The translations under genes were made by a program, and so were the position numbers. Shown here piece by piece: positions 53,303-63,310 of a stretch of 64,000 bases of DNA. The notes beneath the pieces are model-generated. The model was not told the DNA's origin, made no database searches, and saw nothing but the letters and a program-made list of their open reading frames with translations. How positions within the stretch are numbered: the first letter of the stretch is position 1; each line of letters opens with the position of its first letter. This DNA comes from an uncultured Sphingorhabdus sp. (GTDB lineage: Bacteria > Pseudomonadota > Alphaproteobacteria > Sphingomonadales > Sphingomonadaceae): positions 118,946 to 182,945 of the forward strand of contig CANMXN010000003.1 of the NCBI GenBank assembly GCA_947501885.1, in the 5' to 3' direction.

Positions 53303-54001
53303 CTATGTTTTAGAGTTTCTTGCGCGTTCAATAGCCTCTTTAAGGGCTTCATAACCAACGGCACCTTCTAATATTTCATCACCAATAATGAAAGTTGGTG
53401 TGCCTGAGAAGCCAATTTGACGCATTATACTGAGGTTATTGTTGATTTCGGCAATAGCATCTTCGCTTTGTATGTCTTGCTGAGCTTTTGCAATGTTTAA
53501 ACCTACATCATTAGCTGCGCGCTCTATTGTGCGATCATCTGGACGACCAGCATTGAATAGCGCATTATGAAAGGCACGGTATTTATTCTGTTTTGCAGCA
53601 GCTAAAGACCATAAGGCCGCGGTTTGACTGGACTCTGCTAGCACAGGTAATTCTTTATAGAGCACATGTAAATTTGCATCTTCATTTAATAAGCGCTCAA
53701 CATCAGTGAGACTACGGCGGCAAAAACCGCAATTATAATCGGACAGTTCAATCAAAGTGACATCACCATTAGGATTGCCTGCAAAATTCCCATAAAATGG
53801 TTTTTTTAGTGCGTCTTGATAATTTGCCAAGCGCTCAGACATGTCACGTCTTTGTAATTCTGTAATAGCTTCTGTTATAATTTCAGGGTTTTCGATAATA
53901 TGGTTTCGAACAATGTTACCGCGATTATAGTATAATGTTCCGACTGCAACCAAGCTGGTTACCGCTAGTGTAAAAGCTGTCATTGAAAATATATTTTTCA
54001 T
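53303..54001 (-). CDS. DsbA-family thiol:disulphide oxidoreductase
   Basis: A 232-aa exported thioredoxin-fold protein. An N-terminal hydrophobic segment (residues 5-24) is a signal or anchor; the active site CGFC is at residues 91-94, and the cis-Pro loop is GTPTFIIGD near residue 200. Helices inserted between mark the DsbA/DsbG-like group with a helical domain. The residues around the site (NCGFCRRS) resemble those of the DsbA-like ScsC/Com1 group of alphaproteobacteria. It lies downstream of the M48 protease gene on the same strand with a 45-base gap. Confidence 0.92.
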   Translation of the reverse strand: MKNIFSMTAFTLAVTSLVAVGTLYYNRGNIVRNHIIENPEIITEAITELQRRDMSERLANYQDALKKPFYGNFAGNPNGDVTLIELSDYNCGFCRRSLTDVERLLNEDANLHVLYKELPVLAESSQTAALWSLAAAKQNKYRAFHNALFNAGRPDDRTIERAANDVGLNIAKAQQDIQSEDAIAEINNNLSIMRQIGFSGTPTFIIGDEILEGAVGYEALKEAIERARNSKT

Positions 54002-54046
54002 GATAAATTCTTTGCTGGTTTGGACCCAATGAAATTATGAGGAAAC

Positions 54047-55483
54047 TTAAAATGGAGATAATATTGATGATGACCTGTTTGATCTGTTACTTTCAAATCT
54101 AAAGCCTTTATCTTTTCTCTTTTTCCCATTTCTTTTTTCTAATATCCCAAGTGCAACATATTCTACATCCTGCGCTCTTAACCAATCAGCACTATATTCT
54201 TTTAGTCCAGCCTGTGCTTTGCGTGCAGGGATAACCGCATTTTGAGGTTGCCCGATTAACAAATATCTTTCGGCACTTGCTAGCGATGCACGCGCGGTAT
54301 CGCCTTGTTGTTGATATACGACGCCCAATTGGTACCAAGCGAAAGGATTGCGATTATCTTTTGATACCGAAGTGCGCAATACGCTTTTGGCTTCGTCTAA
54401 ATATTTGGGATCTTCGGTTGCAATAAGAGCATGGCCAAAAATTGATGCAATCAAGGGATGACTTCTTGACAGATCATTGGCTTTTCTGAGGGATTCTACT
54501 GCACCTTCAGGGTCTCCAGATTCTAACATGATTTGGCCTTTTAGTTCCAGGAAATACGGATCATCAGGATTACTCTCAACCAGAGAGTCTGCTTCTGCAA
54601 TTGCTTTATTTGGATAAGCTGCTTTGTGCCAAGCATATGCTCTTGCATATCTCCCTGCTATTGATTGATCATCTTCGGGGTAGACATTTAATGTTTGGTC
54701 GGGATTATTAATGAAACCTAATAATTTGGCTTTAATACGTTGAAACTTGGTTTCCCATTCTTGGTTTAGCGGTTTTTCCCAAGCAGGGTCAGTTAAATAT
54801 TTTGCTTGTAATGCTTCTACACGTTCGCCTGATAATGGGTGAGTGCGATTGAAGCTGTTATTTTGCGGAATACCTCGGCGTATTTCATATCCTTGTAGTT
54901 TTTTGAAAAACGCGATGGACCCTTTGCCCGTGATACCAGCTTCTGCCAAATAACGAGCGCCAGATGCGTCTGCTACGCTTTCTTGTGTGCGGTTATAGGA
55001 TAATAAATTGCCAAGTGCCAATTGTTGACCCGCACCTAAAATGCCAATACCAGCTTCTCCAGCACCAGCGGCAATAGCAGCGGCTGCAAGTATGAGACTA
55101 CCAATTGATAATTTATTGGACTTAGATGCACCATCAGAAAAGCGTATTACATGGCCACCTTCTATATGACCTAACTCATGAGCTATGACACCTTGAACTT
55201 CATTGGCCGTATCTGAAACCTTAATAAGTCCTGTATGTAAATATACGATCTGACCACGGGCAACAAAGGCGTTAATCGAGGGATCATTAACCAGTACAAT
55301 TTCAACATTGCGCGGGTCTAATTTGGCAGCCACTATTAATGGTTCAGAAATTTCTCTTAAAAAAGCTTCGGTCTCTGCATCGCGCAGAATAGATTGTGCC
55401 ATGGCAGGTTGGAGAGCGTAGAGACAGGCAAACACAGCTACTAAGAGGCTCTTGATAATATTCTTTATCGTGAAATTTAGCAT
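54047..55483 (-). CDS. M48 family metalloprotease with TPR domain (BepA-like)
   Basis: BepA-like proteases act in the periplasm on outer-membrane assembly. From ATG at 55483 (AGGG just before; another ATG lies five codons upstream without a site) the protein has 478 aa. The signal peptide ends near AMAQS. The zinc motif HELGH is at about residues 102-106 followed by IEGGH, and the third ligand Glu lies in ESVADASGARYL (about 166). The C-terminal half has TPR repeats (PFAWYQLGVVYQQQGDTARA). The DsbA-like gene follows, and both deal with exported proteins. Confidence 0.93.
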   Translation of the reverse strand: MLNFTIKNIIKSLLVAVFACLYALQPAMAQSILRDAETEAFLREISEPLIVAAKLDPRNVEIVLVNDPSINAFVARGQIVYLHTGLIKVSDTANEVQGVIAHELGHIEGGHVIRFSDGASKSNKLSIGSLILAAAAIAAGAGEAGIGILGAGQQLALGNLLSYNRTQESVADASGARYLAEAGITGKGSIAFFKKLQGYEIRRGIPQNNSFNRTHPLSGERVEALQAKYLTDPAWEKPLNQEWETKFQRIKAKLLGFINNPDQTLNVYPEDDQSIAGRYARAYAWHKAAYPNKAIAEADSLVESNPDDPYFLELKGQIMLESGDPEGAVESLRKANDLSRSHPLIASIFGHALIATEDPKYLDEAKSVLRTSVSKDNRNPFAWYQLGVVYQQQGDTARASLASAERYLLIGQPQNAVIPARKAQAGLKEYSADWLRAQDVEYVALGILEKRNGKKRKDKGFRFESNRSNRSSSILSPF

Positions 55484-55594
55484 TATATACCCTAGCATTA
55501 GAACTATTTTTCAACTTAATGGCATGTAAAACATGTTTCGCACAGCATTATCTATTAGTTACATGCTATTGTTAAGCTGAATATAGGATGAAGT

Positions 55595-55633
55595 TAAAAA
55601 AATGCCGCCCATGTTTCTTACATGAACGGCATT
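55595..55633 (-). terminator. Rho-independent terminator of rne
   Basis: AATGCCG (55601-55607) pairs with CGGCATT (55627-55633), with an inner ATGT/ACAT stem. On the minus strand the stem is followed by seven T residues. It lies 23 bases beyond the stop of the 55656 frame, not near the stop at 56075, so the RNA runs through the whole tail region. Confidence 0.85.
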
Positions 55634-55655
55634 ATATTGCTTATGCATATTAGGA

Positions 55656-56200
55656 TTAACCAAAGGTGCGTTGCCACCAACCTTTTCTGGCCTTTCCATC
55701 ACTATTTTTTTCGGAGTCTTTTATTTCTGTAGGGGCTTTATCAGGTCCCTCTGTTGCAGAAGTTTTTTGAGACTCTGAGGTAACCTTCTCATCAACTTTA
55801 CTTTTCTTCGGTAATGTTTTCTTGCGAGTTGCCTGTTTGGGTTTTTCTTCAGATGAATCAGTCTTATGTGCGTCATCGCTTTTCTTGCGGCTTGTACGAC
55901 GTTTTGGTTTCACATCTTGAGCATCATCAGTTTTTATAGTCTCTGTGTCGGAGGTCTTTGTGCTTTTGCCGCTCGCCTTGCGTACGCGCTTCGGTTTTAC
56001 TGCTTCCTCTTCATTTGTCGAACTGTCTTCTTTTTCAGTCAAATCTGCTTGATTGTCTGAATTTTCAGCCTTTGTTACTCTTTTGCGTGGCGTGCGTTTG
56101 CGCTTGGGCTTTTCTGTAACTGCCTCTTCTTGAACGGTTTCAGTTTGCGATATTTCAACTTCATGATTGCTCTCAGAAGATTGAGCATCACCACTTTTTT
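55656..56200 (-). CDS. rne: C-terminal tail of RNase E, in another frame
   Basis: From a run of A on the minus strand (T6 at 56195-56200) the -1 frame continues the tail of RNase E without a break: SKKSGDAQSSESNHEVE, then KPKRKRTPRKR and the stretch to the 128-aa frame at 55656-56042, ending KARKGWWQRTFG. The composition (Lys, Glu, Thr, Ser, with KPKR and RKK motifs) is the same as in the part before the break, and the last residues are the ending I know from sphingomonad RNase E. Not an independent gene. The tail carries degradosome-binding and RNA-binding function in related enzymes. Confidence 0.8.
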
Positions 56201-58600
56201 GCTGCGGGTTGAACGGCGCTTTGGCTTAGATGTTTCCTTTATATCTTTTTCAACATCATTATCTGAGGTCTTTGTTGTGTCAGTCGTTTCAGAAGTTTGA
56301 GCCGTTTCTTCACTATTATTAGCATCTTTACTCTGATGATCTTGATTACGGCCACGGCCACCGCGTCTACCACGGCGCCTGCGAGAACGGCCTTCTTCTT
56401 GCTCTTCTGCTTGATCTGGAGATTGTTCATCCTCCTCATCAACAATCTTTGCAATTCGTACTGCCTTGCTTGGCTTTGGTCCCGATGAAGAGGCCATCAT
56501 TTTTGCGCCTTCAACTTCACCATTTGGTGTGATCGTGACTTGAACATTATAACGAGCTTCAATATCCGCCAATTCTGCGCGTTTATTATTTAGCACATAA
56601 ATTGTGGCCTCTTCGCTCGCTGATAGATTAATGATGATACCTTTACCGCGAGCGGCTTCGTCTTCGATCATACGAAGCGCAGAAAGTGCTGACGAAGAAG
56701 ATGTTCTGACCAATCCAGTGCCCTCACAATGTGGGCATTCGCGCGTTGATGCTTCTAATACACCTGTCCGCAGGCGTTGACGGCTCATTTCCATAAGACC
56801 AAAGCTAGAGATACGTCCGACTTGGATACGGGCGCGATCATTACGCAGTGCATCTTTCATAGCGCGTTCAACTTTACGAATATTGCTATGATGATCCATG
56901 TCGATGAAATCAATGACAACTAGCCCTGCCATATCGCGCAAGCGTAATTGCCGTGCTATTTCGCGTGCGGCTTCCAAATTAGTGTTGACCGCCGTTGCTT
57001 CAATACCATGTTCTTTGGTTGAGCGGCCTGAGTTAATATCTATCGAGACAAGAGCCTCGGTGGGGTTGATGACTATATATCCGCCAGATTTAAGCTGAAC
57101 GATGGGATGATACATTGCATTTAATTGATCTTCAACACCATATCGTTGGAACAAGGGTACCGAATCTGTATATTGTTTGAGCTTTTTAACATGACTCGGA
57201 GTCAGCAACTTCATGAAATCTTTGGCGGCTTTAAAACCATCTTCGCCTTCGATATTCACTTCGCTGATGTCGCGATTATAAATGTCGCGAATGGCACGTT
57301 TGATCAAATCGCTATCGCTGTGCACCAACATTGGCGCCGCGCCGCCCAATGTCCGTTCGCGAATTTTGTCCCATAGCCGAGCCAGGTAATCAAAATCACG
57401 TCTTATCTCGACCTTTGTTTTAGTAAGTCCTGCTGTGCGAATGATACACCCCATTGACACTGGCAAATTCATGTCAGCAACAATAGATTTTAAACGCTTT
57501 CTGTCGGTACCATTGTTAATTTTGCGGCTAATTCCGCCACCATGACTGGTATTAGGCATCAAAACGCAATAACGCCCTGCTAGTGATAAATAGCTGGTGA
57601 GTGCAGCACCTTTATTGCCGCGTTCTTCTTTTACCACTTGGACTAGCAATACTTGACGACGATGTATTACATCTTGAATTTTATAGCGGCGACGTAGTGC
57701 AATACGTTTAGCACGTACTTCATCACTAGGGCGGCGCTGTCTTTGGTGATTGCCACGTGTGTTTCGTTTGTCGCTACGGCCTTTTTCATTACGGCCTTTT
57801 CCGCCGCGGCGCCTGCGGCTGCGTTTTGCAGGAGCTTCACCATCGTCAGCGCTGTCATCTCCACTAGCATCACTATCAGGAATATTCTCATCAGAGCTAA
57901 AATCTTCATCATCAGTGATGATATTATCGCTATCATCAAAGATCATAGATTTGCTTTTGGTCACACGTTTTTTGCGTGGTTTTTTCTTTTGCTCTGCTAC
58001 TTCTTCAGAGGTTTCTATGTCGGCATCATTTGTGTTTGCTTCTTTAGCGCTATCTGCTGATTCGTCTATATTCTCATTGTCAATCTCTGATGCTGAAGTC
58101 TCTTTTTTGTTCTTTTTCCGAGGGGCTCTTTTTCGGCGTGGTTTAGGGGTTTCTTCTTCTGTTTCTATATCATCATCAGATGCGAATGTTTCCACTTCAG
58201 TATCTTCATCGCCCGAATCCATATCGTCATCATTTTGATGATCTTCAGATTCTTGTGCGGCCAGCTCATCTTCAGCTTCCTCTTGCTCACGCAAGGCCGC
58301 TTCTTCAGCGGCAGCGGCTGCTTCTTCGGCGAGCAATTGCTCACGGTCTTCTTTGGGTATTTGGTAGTAATCAGGATGAATTTCTGAAAAGGCTAAAAAC
58401 CCTTGGCGATTACCCCCATAGTCAACAAATGCAGCCTGCAAAGACGGTTCTACCCGCGTTACTTTGGCTAAATATATATTACCTTTAATTTGCTTATGTT
58501 CGGCTGATTCAAAATCAAGTTCTTCTATCTTGTTCCCTGATACAACGGCGACACGGGTCTCTTCCTTGTGTCGCGCGTCTATTAGCATGCGCGTTGTCAT
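56075..58600 (-). CDS. rne: Ribonuclease E/G, main part; frameshift in tail
   Basis: RNase E makes the first cuts in mRNA decay and rRNA/tRNA processing. The 841-aa frame starts RMLIDARHKEETRVAVV. It has an S1 domain (GNIYLAKVTRVEPSLQAAFVDYG) split by a long acidic and basic insertion at about residues 95-310. Then come the 5' sensor and DNase-I-like catalytic domain, whose metal residues are in VVIDFIDM (about 585-592) and around RNDRARIQVGRISSFGLMEMSRQR. The zinc link ECPHCEG follows at about 646. At 56195-56200 the frame leaves the natural tail and ends in 42 unrelated residues at 56075. An A7 instead of A6 there would restore a protein of about 981 aa. Confidence 0.93.
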   Translation of the reverse strand: MTTRMLIDARHKEETRVAVVSGNKIEELDFESAEHKQIKGNIYLAKVTRVEPSLQAAFVDYGGNRQGFLAFSEIHPDYYQIPKEDREQLLAEEAAAAAEEAALREQEEAEDELAAQESEDHQNDDDMDSGDEDTEVETFASDDDIETEEETPKPRRKRAPRKKNKKETSASEIDNENIDESADSAKEANTNDADIETSEEVAEQKKKPRKKRVTKSKSMIFDDSDNIITDDEDFSSDENIPDSDASGDDSADDGEAPAKRSRRRRGGKGRNEKGRSDKRNTRGNHQRQRRPSDEVRAKRIALRRRYKIQDVIHRRQVLLVQVVKEERGNKGAALTSYLSLAGRYCVLMPNTSHGGGISRKINNGTDRKRLKSIVADMNLPVSMGCIIRTAGLTKTKVEIRRDFDYLARLWDKIRERTLGGAAPMLVHSDSDLIKRAIRDIYNRDISEVNIEGEDGFKAAKDFMKLLTPSHVKKLKQYTDSVPLFQRYGVEDQLNAMYHPIVQLKSGGYIVINPTEALVSIDINSGRSTKEHGIEATAVNTNLEAAREIARQLRLRDMAGLVVIDFIDMDHHSNIRKVERAMKDALRNDRARIQVGRISSFGLMEMSRQRLRTGVLEASTRECPHCEGTGLVRTSSSSALSALRMIEDEAARGKGIIINLSASEEATIYVLNNKRAELADIEARYNVQVTITPNGEVEGAKMMASSSGPKPSKAVRIAKIVDEEDEQSPDQAEEQEEGRSRRRRGRRGGRGRNQDHQSKDANNSEETAQTSETTDTTKTSDNDVEKDIKETSKPKRRSTRSKKVVMLNLLRAIMKLKYRKLKPFKKRQLQKSPSANARHAKE

Positions 58601-59251
58601 TAATAATACTCCGTAGTGGGCGCGTATGAGCCATAACTAGCTCTAACTCGCGTCCATAAGTGTTGAGGCCAATAGATTGCTTCATCATTATGATAAAGTT
58701 CTGGCCATATTTCTGAAAATATCTGTTTGAAAAATTACGATCTATATGGGCATGAATAGCGCCGTTTGCGCTATGGTTATATTCTCTTGCTTTTACGATA
58801 TTATTTTTCCATGCGTCTATTATATCTTGGGTATTGAAATACTTATCAAGAATTTTGCGCAGGAAAATGTTATGCCACATATAGTGTTAACCTGTTAAAA
58901 TAGGATGATTTTCATCCCTACATAACGATAATTTTCATTACCGATAACTATTGCCTAGCACCGCAAGATTATATGGGCAAGTCTTGTGAAAAATAAATTA
59001 AATCAAAATGGCTTTTTATAATAAATTTCTAGAAGCTTTTAGAATTTTTAGAATCTTAGAAAAATTTTAGACAAGACGTAATTTTACAAATTCTAATGCT
59101 ACATGCTTAATCGCTGACTTTACAATTTTATTTTATTCAAATATAATTTGTTGATTTTGTAATGGTTATTATCACTAATATGCTGTTAACCCTATAACGA
59201 CATATAGTTTTACCAATTCATCCTTAATAAGATTTTCATCATGTTACAAAA
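58601..59251. other. Long intergenic region ahead of rne and the amidase
   Basis: About 650 AT-rich bases shared by two divergent genes. The part next to rne probably contains its leader; the E. coli rne leader is long and used for self-control, but I see no similar fold here. Near 59020-59075 there are repeats of TTTTAGAAT and TTAGAAAAATTTTAG. CTAA-TATGCTG-TTAAC at 59175-59190 is close to the CtrA consensus and about 70 bases upstream of the amidase start. No convincing reading frame was found. Confidence 0.55.
59175..59190 (+). promoter_or_regulatory. Near-consensus CtrA box ahead of the amidase
   Basis: CTAA-TATGCTG-TTAAC differs in one base from TTAA-N7-TTAAC. The amidase is a cell-separation enzyme and so is a sensible CtrA target, like the CHAP amidase at 34881, which has a full match. 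Confidence 0.35.
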
Positions 59252-59260
59252 GTGAGCTCG

Positions 59261-60535
59261 ATGATGAATTTTTTATACTGGACGACCATAGTCTTTTGCA
59301 GACATAAGGTGGCTATGTTAGCATTATTATTAACAGCGTCTCTATCTTTGTCTTCACCCACTATGGCTGCAACGGTCAAAAATGTAACAGCCAACAATGG
59401 TGTTGTGACGATTACATTTGATGATGTGGTTCATAAAGCATCTGTATTTACGCTTGCAGGTCCTAATCGTATTGCCTTAGATATTGAAGGCGTAGAGAAT
59501 TTAGGTGTTTTGAACCGTAATACTGTGCCAGATGATGTGGTTATTCGCAGCGTCCGTATGGGACAATATGATCCAACAACGGCGCGCGTTGTTTTTGATT
59601 TGGATAAACCTGGTATTGTTACCAATGGTGAATTTAGTGCCGATGGTCGTTCGTTTCGACTCAATGTCCGATCTGCATTGATTGATGAATTTGAGTCGTC
59701 TCTTGGTAAAGGGCGTAAAATATTTAATCCGCCCGCCAAATTTCGTTCAGCACCGCCAAAACGTGATTATGCATCGCGTGCACGCATCAAAAAAAGTGCG
59801 AAAAACAAAAATAACCCGCGAATCTATGGTCCAAATAACAATAATTTACCGTTAGTTGTAATAGATGCTGGCCATGGTGGACATGACCCCGGTGCAATTT
59901 CTCCGCATGGCGGCCAACGTGAGAAAGATATTACCTTGGCAATTGCTAAGAAAATCCGCGATAAATTGGCTGCGACAGGACGCATCCGAGTTGCACTAAC
60001 TCGTGAAAATGATAAATTTCTCGTGTTGCAAGATAGATTTGGAATTGCGCGTAAAATAGGTGCTGACTTATTTATATCCATTCATGCTGATAGCGCAGGT
60101 AGCCATCAAGCAAATGGCGGCACGGTCTATACATTATCCGAAGTGGCATCAGACCGTGAGGCGCAAAAATTAGCATCAAGAGAAAATAAGGCTGATATCA
60201 TTAATGGCATTAATCTGGGTGGTGCCGACGACAATGTATCATCAATATTGATTGATTTGACACAGCGTGAGACGATGAATGTGTCTGCTGATTTTGCAAA
60301 GATATTATTGCGTGAAGCTAAGCCCAATATGCGTCTTCGTTCAAATTCTCACCGTTTTGCTTCTTTCGTGGTCCTCAAAGCACCAGATACACCGTCTATT
60401 TTGTTTGAAACGGGATATTTGACAAATGAGCGTGATGTGAAGTTTTTGTCGACAGCAGCAGGTCAATCTAAAATAGCAGATAGTATTACAAAGGCAGCAC
60501 AAGCGCATTTTGCTCGCAGACTGGCTAATCGATAG
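59261..60535 (+). CDS. amiC: N-acetylmuramoyl-L-alanine amidase (AmiC type, AMIN + Amidase_3)
   Basis: This enzyme cuts the amide bond between muramic acid and the stem peptide at division. The frame is open from GTG 59252; ATG 59261 or 59264 gives a signal peptide with positive residues (CRHK) before its hydrophobic core, ending near TMAA. An AMIN domain (TVKNVTANNGVVTITFDD to about residue 145) targets the septum. A basic linker follows, then Amidase_3: VVIDAGHGGHDPGA (His and Glu zinc ligands), LTREND, SIHADSA (His) and ILFETGYLTN (catalytic Glu). All ligands are intact. PBP1A follows, then prfB, the usual order in these bacteria. Confidence 0.94.
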   Translation: MMNFLYWTTIVFCRHKVAMLALLLTASLSLSSPTMAATVKNVTANNGVVTITFDDVVHKASVFTLAGPNRIALDIEGVENLGVLNRNTVPDDVVIRSVRMGQYDPTTARVVFDLDKPGIVTNGEFSADGRSFRLNVRSALIDEFESSLGKGRKIFNPPAKFRSAPPKRDYASRARIKKSAKNKNNPRIYGPNNNNLPLVVIDAGHGGHDPGAISPHGGQREKDITLAIAKKIRDKLAATGRIRVALTRENDKFLVLQDRFGIARKIGADLFISIHADSAGSHQANGGTVYTLSEVASDREAQKLASRENKADIINGINLGGADDNVSSILIDLTQRETMNVSADFAKILLREAKPNMRLRSNSHRFASFVVLKAPDTPSILFETGYLTNERDVKFLSTAAGQSKIADSITKAAQAHFARRLANR

Positions 60536-60647
60536 ATAATATGTAATGGATTTTTTGTAACAAAATTATAAATGTGTGACATGAGTTCAATGTTTTTCAA
60601 AATTATACGTCTATAATTGTAACAAGAGCTAGACCTACATTATAATA

Positions 60648-63182
60648 ATGCTAGAGATGCTTGCTATGGATGAAGATGTAGCAGAAGATCTCAATTATCG
60701 TTTGACGCGCAATGCTGATGGGTTCTGGTTAAAAATTCAAAAACTATGGGAAAGGCGCCTATTTAGGTGGTTTTGCTATGCCGTCGGTTTATTTTTAATC
60801 CTAGTTTTAATCTTTTGGGCTACTGTTGTTCGCAATTTACCAGATGCTGAAGCGCTGCTGGAATATGAATCACCGCTACCAACGGTTGTACGTAACATAG
60901 AGGGTGAACCATTCCATAGTTATGCGCGACAAAAGCGCGTAACGCTGAGCTATAATGATTTTCCAGATATGCTAGTGAAAGCTTATCTATCGGCAGAAGA
61001 TAAAACGTTTTTTGAACATGGCGGGATTGATTATCCTGGAATTGCCGCGGCATTATTGCGTAACTTACAAAGCGATGGACGGCCTGTAGGTGCCTCTACC
61101 ATAACGCAACAAGTTGCGAAAAACTTGCTTCTGACCAATGAGGTTACATATTCGCGTAAAGTTAAAGAGGCTTTGCTAGCTTACCGCATAGAATCGACAT
61201 TGAACAAAGAACAGATTCTCTCGCTTTATCTTAATGAGATTTTTTTAGGGAGAAATAGCTACGGCGTTGAGGCTGCTTCACAATCTTATTTTGGCAAGAG
61301 TGTCGATAAATTAGATTTGCATCAATATGCATATTTAGCGATTTTACCCAAAGGCCCAAGCAATTACCGCCCTGAGACGCAAACAGAAAGAGCGATAGAG
61401 CGCCGTAATTGGGTGTTAAAGGAAATGCGCGACAATGGTTGGATTAATGATGTGACCATGAGCGAAGCACAAGCCATGCCGCTTGGAACCATAAGAAGGC
61501 GCGGTTCAGCATATGATCCGATTGGTGATTATTTTGTTGAGGAAATTAGACGACAATTGATTGAGCGATTTGGTGAGAATGATGAAGCAGGCCCTTATAG
61601 TGTTTATGATGGCGGCTTATGGGTTCGTTCATCTTTGCATCCTAGATATCAAGACTTAACAACTAAGGCTTTGCGCGATGGTCTTATCCGCTACGATAGG
61701 GGAAAGGGATGGTCTGGAGCTATTGCTACCATTCCGCTGGAAGATGGAAATTGGAAATCACGTTTGGCTTCGTCGGGGCTCGATATTGATTATCGCAATT
61801 GGGAGATCGCAGTAGTATTAAAGCGTGTGAATAACCGCGCCGAAGTTGGATTAAAAAATGGCGATACAGGAATTATTTGGGCTGTGCCAGGCCGAATGAA
61901 AGAAGGCGATATTATTACAGTTGCTCCTGCTGGTAAAGATACATATGTGCTCCGTTCTATTCCTGGAGTTGGCGGCGGTATGGTTGTACAGGATCCTCGG
62001 TCAGGTAGAGTATTGGCTATGCAGGGCGGGTTTGATGCTCGCATTAGTAGCTTTAACCGCGCCACCCAAGCGCAACGACAACCAGGTTCTACGATTAAGC
62101 CATTTGTTTATGCATCTGCGCTTGACCAAGGCATGACACCAACATCAATTATTGTTGATGGGCCATTTTGTGTTTGGCAATCGACTGCATTGGGCCGCAA
62201 ATGTTTCAGAAATTTTGGTGGATCGCGCGGGGCGGGACCAAAGACAATGCGTTGGGGGCTGGAACAATCACGTAACTTAATGACGGTGCGTGCTGCTAAT
62301 GATGCGGGTATGACCAATGTAGCGGATGTCTTTAGAGCGATGGATATTGGCGATTACCCACCCTATCTTGCATTTGCTTTAGGCGCTGGTGATACCACTG
62401 TAATGAAAATGACCAATGCTTATTCGATGTTAGTTAATCATGGCCGCAAATTACAACCTACATTGATTGATTTTGTCCAAGATCGCCGTGGTAAGGTTAT
62501 TTGGCCCGCAAAATGGAAACCTTGCCGAACATGTAATATGGCGGAATGGGATGGCAAACCTATGCCGCGTTTCCGTCCAGATGGTAAACAAGTGATGGAC
62601 CCTGTGACAGCTTATCAAGTTGTCCATATGTTAGAAGGCGTTGTGCAGCGCGGTACAGCAACATTATTGCGAGATTTAGATCGCCCATTATTTGGTAAAA
62701 CGGGCACAACATCTGGCCCAACTAATGTATGGTTTGTTGGGGGATCACCAACATTGGTGGCAGGCGTTTACCTAGGATATGATCAACCCAAAAATATGGG
62801 CAGCTATGCGCAAGGTGGTTCGGTTGCAGCGCCCGTGTTTAAACAATTTGCGCGGCAGGCTTTTAAAGGACAGCCCCCGCTTCCTTTCGTAGCACCGAAA
62901 GAAGCAAGATTGGTGCGTGTTGATCGGCAAAGCGGCAAAAGAGTATTTGGCCGTTGGCCGGGAAATGATCTAACGGGTAATGTAATCTGGGAAGCCTTTA
63001 AACCGCAAACAGAACCTAAACGGACCATAAGAAGAGAAGAATTGGCCGCACGGGAAACACAGAAGGTCAAGAAAGTAACGAGCAATAGAAATACTAGACG
63101 CACCGTTGAACGCAATAGCGGCGCAGCATCAGGCACCAAACGCGATGATGATTTCTTGCAAGATGAAGGTGGTATCTATTAG
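60648..63182 (+). CDS. mrcA: Penicillin-binding protein 1A
   Basis: A bifunctional murein polymerase of 844 aa anchored by one membrane helix at about residues 41-62. The glycosyltransferase domain has the catalytic Glu117 in SAEDKTFFEHGG, then GASTITQQVAKN and the LNEIFLG block. An OB-like insertion lies around residues 370-435. The transpeptidase has the nucleophile Ser481 in GSTIKPF, SRN in EQSRNLMT (about 545), and KTGT in FGKTGTTSGPTNVWFVGG (about 685). The tail is polar with Lys/Arg repeats. Several ATG codons cluster at the start (60648, 60657, 60666), and the choice is not decisive. Confidence 0.95.
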   Translation: MLEMLAMDEDVAEDLNYRLTRNADGFWLKIQKLWERRLFRWFCYAVGLFLILVLIFWATVVRNLPDAEALLEYESPLPTVVRNIEGEPFHSYARQKRVTLSYNDFPDMLVKAYLSAEDKTFFEHGGIDYPGIAAALLRNLQSDGRPVGASTITQQVAKNLLLTNEVTYSRKVKEALLAYRIESTLNKEQILSLYLNEIFLGRNSYGVEAASQSYFGKSVDKLDLHQYAYLAILPKGPSNYRPETQTERAIERRNWVLKEMRDNGWINDVTMSEAQAMPLGTIRRRGSAYDPIGDYFVEEIRRQLIERFGENDEAGPYSVYDGGLWVRSSLHPRYQDLTTKALRDGLIRYDRGKGWSGAIATIPLEDGNWKSRLASSGLDIDYRNWEIAVVLKRVNNRAEVGLKNGDTGIIWAVPGRMKEGDIITVAPAGKDTYVLRSIPGVGGGMVVQDPRSGRVLAMQGGFDARISSFNRATQAQRQPGSTIKPFVYASALDQGMTPTSIIVDGPFCVWQSTALGRKCFRNFGGSRGAGPKTMRWGLEQSRNLMTVRAANDAGMTNVADVFRAMDIGDYPPYLAFALGAGDTTVMKMTNAYSMLVNHGRKLQPTLIDFVQDRRGKVIWPAKWKPCRTCNMAEWDGKPMPRFRPDGKQVMDPVTAYQVVHMLEGVVQRGTATLLRDLDRPLFGKTGTTSGPTNVWFVGGSPTLVAGVYLGYDQPKNMGSYAQGGSVAAPVFKQFARQAFKGQPPLPFVAPKEARLVRVDRQSGKRVFGRWPGNDLTGNVIWEAFKPQTEPKRTIRREELAARETQKVKKVTSNRNTRRTVERNSGAASGTKRDDDFLQDEGGIY

Positions 63183-63310
63183 TCGCCGTTATTGTTTTAG
63201 CGGTTCTAATGCCATTTTCGCCTGTACATTTTTTTGATCTCGGCTATTTCACAATTAAATTTACATAATGAACCATGATTATGGATCATTATATATGAGG
63301 AGTTTATGCT

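Noticed and set aside
56239-56454. Short frame in the rne tail region
   Set aside because: It is the third frame of the Lys/Glu-rich tail with no start signal, while the -1 frame explains the region.
58515-58880. Minus-strand open frame of 121 codons upstream of and overlapping the rne start
   Set aside because: It runs out of frame into the first codons of rne, ends in a shadow of its coding sequence, and has no clear ribosome binding site or recognisable domain.
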